A DNA stretch of 8,636 nucleotides, taken from assembly GCA_018260755.1 (NCBI GenBank), contig JAGTWP010000030.1, positions 1 to 8,636 of the forward strand, read 5' to 3'. Position numbers and translations under genes: made by a program. The stretch comes from Candidatus Altarchaeum sp. GTDB taxonomy: Archaea; Altiarchaeota; Altiarchaeia; Altiarchaeales; Altiarchaeaceae. A model generated the notes under the pieces. That model saw only the letters and a program-made list of their open reading frames with translations. It ran no database searches and was not told the DNA's origin. Positions within the stretch are counted from its first letter, which is position 1, and every line of letters starts with the position of its first letter. Below, in pieces: positions 5,469-8,636 of this stretch.

Positions 5469-6911
5469 TTATAAAATATATTTATTAACAATTTGGTTTA
5501 TCTGGTTTTGTTCAAAAGAGAAATCATATTCTAAATTATTTTTCTTTTGTTTAATTATATTTTTAACAATTTTAGTAATTTGTTTAATATCTTCATTATT
5601 AAAATCAAAAAATGGCAATTTTTTTATATCTCTAATTTGAATAGAATTTGTGTGGTTTAAAATTTTGATAATTTTATTATATGTCTCGCTATTAAGTATG
5701 CCAACAAAAAACTCCGGCGGATATTTGTCTGGCTCTTTTGGGAAGAAGCACATAGCTTTATTGCTTTCCCATAGCGCGCCGACAGTTGCCAACCTCGCTG
5801 ATAATGTAGAACAAACGCCAGAAATTAAAAATCCTTGTCTTTCGTCGTTTAAATTATAGTTTTTGGGCATTTTATAATTTTTTATCGCTTCGTCGTCCCA
5901 CTTAATACAATATTCCACTGGCAAATAGTATTTTGTGTCCCCACCTTTTTTGTGGTAAAATTTCCAACCGTTTTTTTTGACTTCATTAATTGGCACAATT
6001 TTTCTTACTCCATTTTTGGCGTATCTTATGCCTTCATAATCGACTATTCCTAAAAATTTTTCGTTGTCAGTAGTATGCATTCCCAATCCACCATCAACAA
6101 CATCAATCAACTTTCCAACTTTTTTAATTTTTTCAATTAATTTCCCGTTTCCATTAAAATCAAAAACATAGTCTGGGTAATTAAGAATTTTATTTTGTTT
6201 TATAGAATGTTTTTTGCCGTCATAATTTCCCACTTCCAAACTGCGGCAATCATTAAAAATAATGTCGTCATTATTGCTTGGTTTTTTGTTGATTAAATTG
6301 ATGATACAAGTATTCACTAATGCGCCAGTGTCTTTAAATAAATTATGCGGACACAATGTAATATTTTTTATAACAAAATTTTTTAATAGGTACTTTCTTA
6401 ATTTTTTGTGAATACCCAATGTTAGATAAGTATTGCTCGTAATAAAACATAATTGTCCGCTGTCTTCTAACAAATGGCAACAAAGATAAATAAAAAGAGC
6501 ATAGGTATCATTTACTCCAATTTCATCATAAAATTTTTTTAATTCCTTTTTATTTTTTTTAATATAACTACTCTGCTTATTTAGGTATGGAGGATTGCCA
6601 ACAATATGTGTAAATTTATTTATCTTATTAAATAAATCATCTTGTTGGAAAGTTGTTTTTATTAGCGTGTCTTTGAGTTCAAATTTAATACCAAACTTTT
6701 CAATATAATTTCTAACTTCTGGGTTTATATCCCACACAGATATTTGATTGGGTTTCAATAAATTATTTTCTAAAACAACAGATACGAAAGCGCCGTCTCC
6801 GCCACAGGGTTCTAGTAATTTACTTTTTTCATTAAATTCCGACAACAAACCAAGCATATAATTAACAGCGTGTTTCGGGGTATAGAATGCGCCTAAATCT
6901 TTTTTGTTCAT
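5469..6911 (-). CDS. Type II N6-adenine DNA methyltransferase, gamma class
   Basis: A 480-residue enzyme that transfers a methyl group from AdoMet to adenine in a specific DNA site, protecting it from the paired endonuclease. Motif order is that of the gamma class: motif X GAFYTPKHAV (7-16), motif I LLEPCGGDGAF (32-42) for AdoMet binding, motif II VWDINP (59-64), catalytic motif IV GNPPY (105-109), then a motif VIII-like region around 160-200 (ITSNTYLTLG.. TGALVNTCIINL). The C-terminal part (about 230-480) is the probable target recognition domain, containing GVCSTLSARLATVGALWESN and IQIRDIKKLPFFDF as in TaqI/Eco57I-like enzymes. Length and all motifs are consistent with an intact enzyme. It starts 2 bases after the XRE gene and ends 3 bases before the putative endonuclease, so the three form one unit. 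If active, it may be the only working methyltransferase left in the island. Confidence 0.92.
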   Translation of the reverse strand: MNKKDLGAFYTPKHAVNYMLGLLSEFNEKSKLLEPCGGDGAFVSVVLENNLLKPNQISVWDINPEVRNYIEKFGIKFELKDTLIKTTFQQDDLFNKINKFTHIVGNPPYLNKQSSYIKKNKKELKKFYDEIGVNDTYALFIYLCCHLLEDSGQLCFITSNTYLTLGIHKKLRKYLLKNFVIKNITLCPHNLFKDTGALVNTCIINLINKKPSNNDDIIFNDCRSLEVGNYDGKKHSIKQNKILNYPDYVFDFNGNGKLIEKIKKVGKLIDVVDGGLGMHTTDNEKFLGIVDYEGIRYAKNGVRKIVPINEVKKNGWKFYHKKGGDTKYYLPVEYCIKWDDEAIKNYKMPKNYNLNDERQGFLISGVCSTLSARLATVGALWESNKAMCFFPKEPDKYPPEFFVGILNSETYNKIIKILNHTNSIQIRDIKKLPFFDFNNEDIKQITKIVKNIIKQKKNNLEYDFSFEQNQINQIVNKYIL

Positions 6912-6913
6912 AA

Positions 6914-7057
6914 TTATTTGATTAAATCATCAACGCTTATATCAAGGGCTTTCGCTATTTTCTTGAGTGTATCAAGCGTTGGATTCTGGTTTTTGCCAGC
7001 TTCAATTTTAATAATAGTGTTGTAGGCGACATCTGCCATTTTTGACAACCTATCCAC
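6914..7057 (-). pseudogene. XRE-family HTH regulator missing its first helix
   Basis: The frame gives 47 residues from a GTG directly adjoining the stop codon of the aldolase/phosphatase gene: DRLSKMADVAYNTIIKIEAG, then KNQNPTLDTLKKIAKALDIS and VDDLIK. This is the C-terminal two-thirds of a Cro/C1-type helix-turn-helix domain, with helix 2 and the recognition helix present but the usual 15-25 residues around helix 1 absent. Such genes upstream of type II methyltransferases are often controller (C) proteins that delay endonuclease expression. The frame is closed by the TAA of the neighbouring gene, so the gene was cut at or within a few bases of 7055-7058. Translation from GTG 7057 or ATG 7039 is possible, but a domain lacking helix 1 is unlikely to fold normally. 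Only 2 bases separate it from the methyltransferase ATG. Confidence 0.85.
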
Positions 7058-8206
7058 TTAAATTAAAGGTTTCATCCTGCCTGCAAGCTTTTTCAAGATC
7101 TCCGGCTTTGTTGTGTATTCCATTTCATCCGATGCTAATGTTCCGGGCATAAACGGACCGTGTCCTCTCATATATCTTGACATATTCATTGACTGCCTTC
7201 GGACAACATCCCATACGGAACCCTCAAAATAGTCAAGAGGTGTGTGCACCCCTAATACACTTTCACCTTTTTCAGGATCTTCCAAACCTACAAGTGTTCC
7301 GTCACAAATCTGGAATCCGATTGCCGCTAATCTTGGAGGCCCGTCAAAATATGTCGGACTGGAATCTGCTACACTACAAGGATAGATTGCTCCGTAATGA
7401 CTTCCTCTCATCCATCCTGCAACAAAATGCGGAAATGCAAAGGGCTGTAAAATTTCTCCGATGGAAGGCAAACCTGACTGTGCTCTTACTATTGCAACAG
7501 GATCATCCTTACCGACATATTTCCCGGCCGTTAAATTTAGTTTATCTGTGCTTATAACAGCTGCTATTCCGAGTTTTTCATCTTTAGACCAGATTCTTTT
7601 TATTGCATATCTGTATGTATCACTGATTAATGCTAATGTTTCGTAGGACTCTTCCGGTGTGCTTAATGTTATGCCTTTATGACCTATAACATCCTGTATT
7701 TCAAAATTAAAGCCCTTTTGCATTCTTGCATCAATTACTAATCCGGTCGTTGTAAAGGGATCCATATAAATTTTTGATAATGGCAAACTATATGCCGATG
7801 GTTCTGTTTTATCCGCCATAAAGAAAACCGTTGGCTCTGACTTTCTTTCTTCAAATTCCATCTCTGCTGCACCAGGTCCCATACCTTTGACATTTCCCGA
7901 GAACGCATCACTCAATAAATCCTGACCTGCCCCGTATAAATGATATTTCTTTGCAAATTCGGTTGCTTTAAGAAAAGCATTCCATGCCAATTTATGAACA
8001 TCTTTATTATTTGCTCCTTTGTCATGTGTCATTATTAACTGCATATCATCTCCGACACGAGTAACATAAAAGTCCTTTATTGTTTTATCCTTAACACCTT
8101 CACTTAAGACCTTCCTGCATGCATCAAGCATCCTTGGGTGAGGTATGGTGTGTCCTGCCACAGAACCGACATCTGCCTTAATCAAACTTATTGTTGTTCT
8201 TACCAT
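7058..8206 (-). CDS. fbp: Fructose-1,6-bisphosphate aldolase/phosphatase, class V
   Basis: A complete 382-residue bifunctional gluconeogenic enzyme of archaeal type. It condenses dihydroxyacetone phosphate and glyceraldehyde 3-phosphate and then removes the 1-phosphate, giving fructose 6-phosphate in the cytoplasm. Signature segments run throughout: TISLIKADVGSVAGHTIPHP (D12 and H19), RVGDDMQL (D53, D54), YGAGQDLLSDAFSGN (Q95), FFMADKTEPSAYSLPL (D132, K133), LTAGKYVGKDDPVAIVRAQS with Y230 and K233 at the positions of the phosphatase tyrosine and Schiff-base lysine of characterised members, and SRYMRGHGPFMPGTL with a late active-site tyrosine near 345. Length matches the family. It starts at ATG 8206 with no clear Shine-Dalgarno, diverging from the kinase-like gene. 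Its last codons adjoin the truncated XRE gene, so the final residues (KPLI) may have been altered by that junction. No terminator follows. Confidence 0.95.
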   Translation of the reverse strand: MVRTTISLIKADVGSVAGHTIPHPRMLDACRKVLSEGVKDKTIKDFYVTRVGDDMQLIMTHDKGANNKDVHKLAWNAFLKATEFAKKYHLYGAGQDLLSDAFSGNVKGMGPGAAEMEFEERKSEPTVFFMADKTEPSAYSLPLSKIYMDPFTTTGLVIDARMQKGFNFEIQDVIGHKGITLSTPEESYETLALISDTYRYAIKRIWSKDEKLGIAAVISTDKLNLTAGKYVGKDDPVAIVRAQSGLPSIGEILQPFAFPHFVAGWMRGSHYGAIYPCSVADSSPTYFDGPPRLAAIGFQICDGTLVGLEDPEKGESVLGVHTPLDYFEGSVWDVVRRQSMNMSRYMRGHGPFMPGTLASDEMEYTTKPEILKKLAGRMKPLI

Positions 8207-8318
8207 TTTAAATTTGTTAAATTTTTAAATTTTAATTTATTTTTGTAATCTAATTAATATTAAAATAAGAAATATTTAAAATAAATAAATATATAAATAT
8301 ATGTTAAAGGTAATAACA
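8207..8318. promoter_or_regulatory. Divergent promoter region with plus-strand TATA candidate
   Basis: This short, almost purely A/T gap separates two divergent genes and must hold both promoters. On the plus strand TATATAAAT at 8290-8298 lies about 25 bases before ATG 8319, suggesting a transcript starting at or near that codon. AAAGG at 8306-8310 could act as a weak ribosome site for ATG 8319 if the leader is longer. For the minus strand, several TTTAAA-like stretches exist near 8215-8235 but none stands out. Confidence 0.4.
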
Positions 8319-8636
8319 ATGTCCCTTCCCGATGCCCTTACAGGAGCGTTAAAATATATAAAGAAATTTAAAGGAAAAATTTTTGTAATATTTACAGGAA
8401 AGAATGTGTTTTTGAACGGAGAAACAATGAATGAAATTGCTGGTGAGATTACACTCCTGAAACATGTTGGAATAAAGGTTGTTGTAGTTCACGAAATTCC
8501 CGATGCGGATTATTTCGGAGAGGATAAAAATTTTATATCGGAATTTGTTAATAAACATAATGAAGAACATAATGAAGACAATAAAGCAAATAAAGAACAT
8601 AATGAAGACAATAAAGCAAATAAAGAACATAATGAA
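8319..8636 (+). CDS. Acetylglutamate-kinase-like protein, divergent, partial
   Basis: 106 codons are visible and the gene runs off the right edge. ATG 8319 is chosen because AAAGG lies 8 bases upstream; an in-frame ATG at 8301 is the alternative. ALTGALKYIKKFKGKIFVIF followed by EIAGEITLLKHVGIKVVVVH matches the start of N-acetylglutamate kinase (amino acid kinase fold), which phosphorylates acetylglutamate in arginine or ornithine synthesis. The functional loops are changed: the usual K-Y-G-G is F-T-G-K, and the H-G-G-G phosphate loop is H-E-I-P. After FGEDKNFISEFV the protein enters a repeated decapeptide E-H-N-E-D-N-K-A-N-K. Loss of both glycine-rich signatures suggests a pseudokinase, a new substrate, or a decaying gene. 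It is a family relative rather than a proven argB. Confidence 0.75.
   Translation, partial: MSLPDALTGALKYIKKFKGKIFVIFTGKNVFLNGETMNEIAGEITLLKHVGIKVVVVHEIPDADYFGEDKNFISEFVNKHNEEHNEDNKANKEHNEDNKANKEHNE
8565..8636 (+). repeat. 30-bp in-frame tandem repeat in the kinase-like gene
   Basis: Two perfect 30-base units (8565-8594 and 8595-8624) and 12 bases of a third reach the window end; a partial unit AACATAATGAA precedes at 8554-8564. The unit encodes ten polar residues, EHNEDNKANK, so copy-number changes keep the frame. It probably forms a flexible hydrophilic insertion. Perfect identity indicates recent expansion. Confidence 0.9.

Noticed and set aside
7177-7557. A 126-codon plus-strand frame inside the aldolase/phosphatase gene
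   Set aside because: It is antisense to a strongly conserved, complete gene and has no own signals.
8349-8630. A 93-codon minus-strand frame with repeated MFFICFIVFI
   Set aside because: It is the antisense shadow of the tandem-repeat region in the kinase-like gene.

Overview
The window is AT-rich and reads as an archaeal chromosome segment carrying a bacterial-looking restriction-modification (RM) island. The archaeal call rests mainly on a full-length class V (archaeal-type) fructose-1,6-bisphosphate aldolase/phosphatase at 7058-8206 on the minus strand. TATA-like boxes, oligo-T ends and the scarcity of Shine-Dalgarno sequences fit. Diverging from it at the right edge is the start of an acetylglutamate-kinase-like gene with a damaged nucleotide-binding motif and an in-frame 30-bp tandem repeat. 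I cannot fix the lineage further.

Left part (1-2350): an array of perfect AT-rich palindromes alternating with a 22-bp purine-rich repeat (1-205); an internally deleted, nonsense-mutated IS1595-type transposase remnant on the plus strand (292-821); then, on the minus strand, a membrane-anchored exported protein (944-1792). Upstream of that gene is a small two-helix membrane protein gene split by a 141-bp miniature transposable element with a TA target duplication (1889-2033). Removing the element and one TA rejoins the halves in frame as a 74-residue protein. AT-rich direct repeats and a TATA candidate lie further upstream.

Middle (2349-7057): a second palindrome/spacer array is bounded by 17-bp inverted repeats (2349-2543) and forms the left margin of the RM island. 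All island genes are on the minus strand. In transcription order they are: a 5'-truncated XRE regulator abutting the aldolase/phosphatase stop codon, an apparently complete gamma-class adenine methyltransferase, a probable cognate restriction endonuclease, a GC-rich palindromic segment, and a decayed second cluster. The decayed cluster holds a CcrM/HinfI-like methyltransferase cut off before its AdoMet-binding half, a 59-residue ORF, a HARE-HTH/nuclease-like protein, a truncated and frameshifted PD-(D/E)XK endonuclease fragment, and a stub of another gene.

The XRE-methyltransferase-endonuclease genes are 2-3 bases apart and have no evident promoter of their own, so read-through from the aldolase/phosphatase gene is plausible. 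The picture is of successive integration and decay of mobile RM modules, MITE-like elements and an IS next to a central-carbon gene. All names are from reading motifs; no database search was possible.
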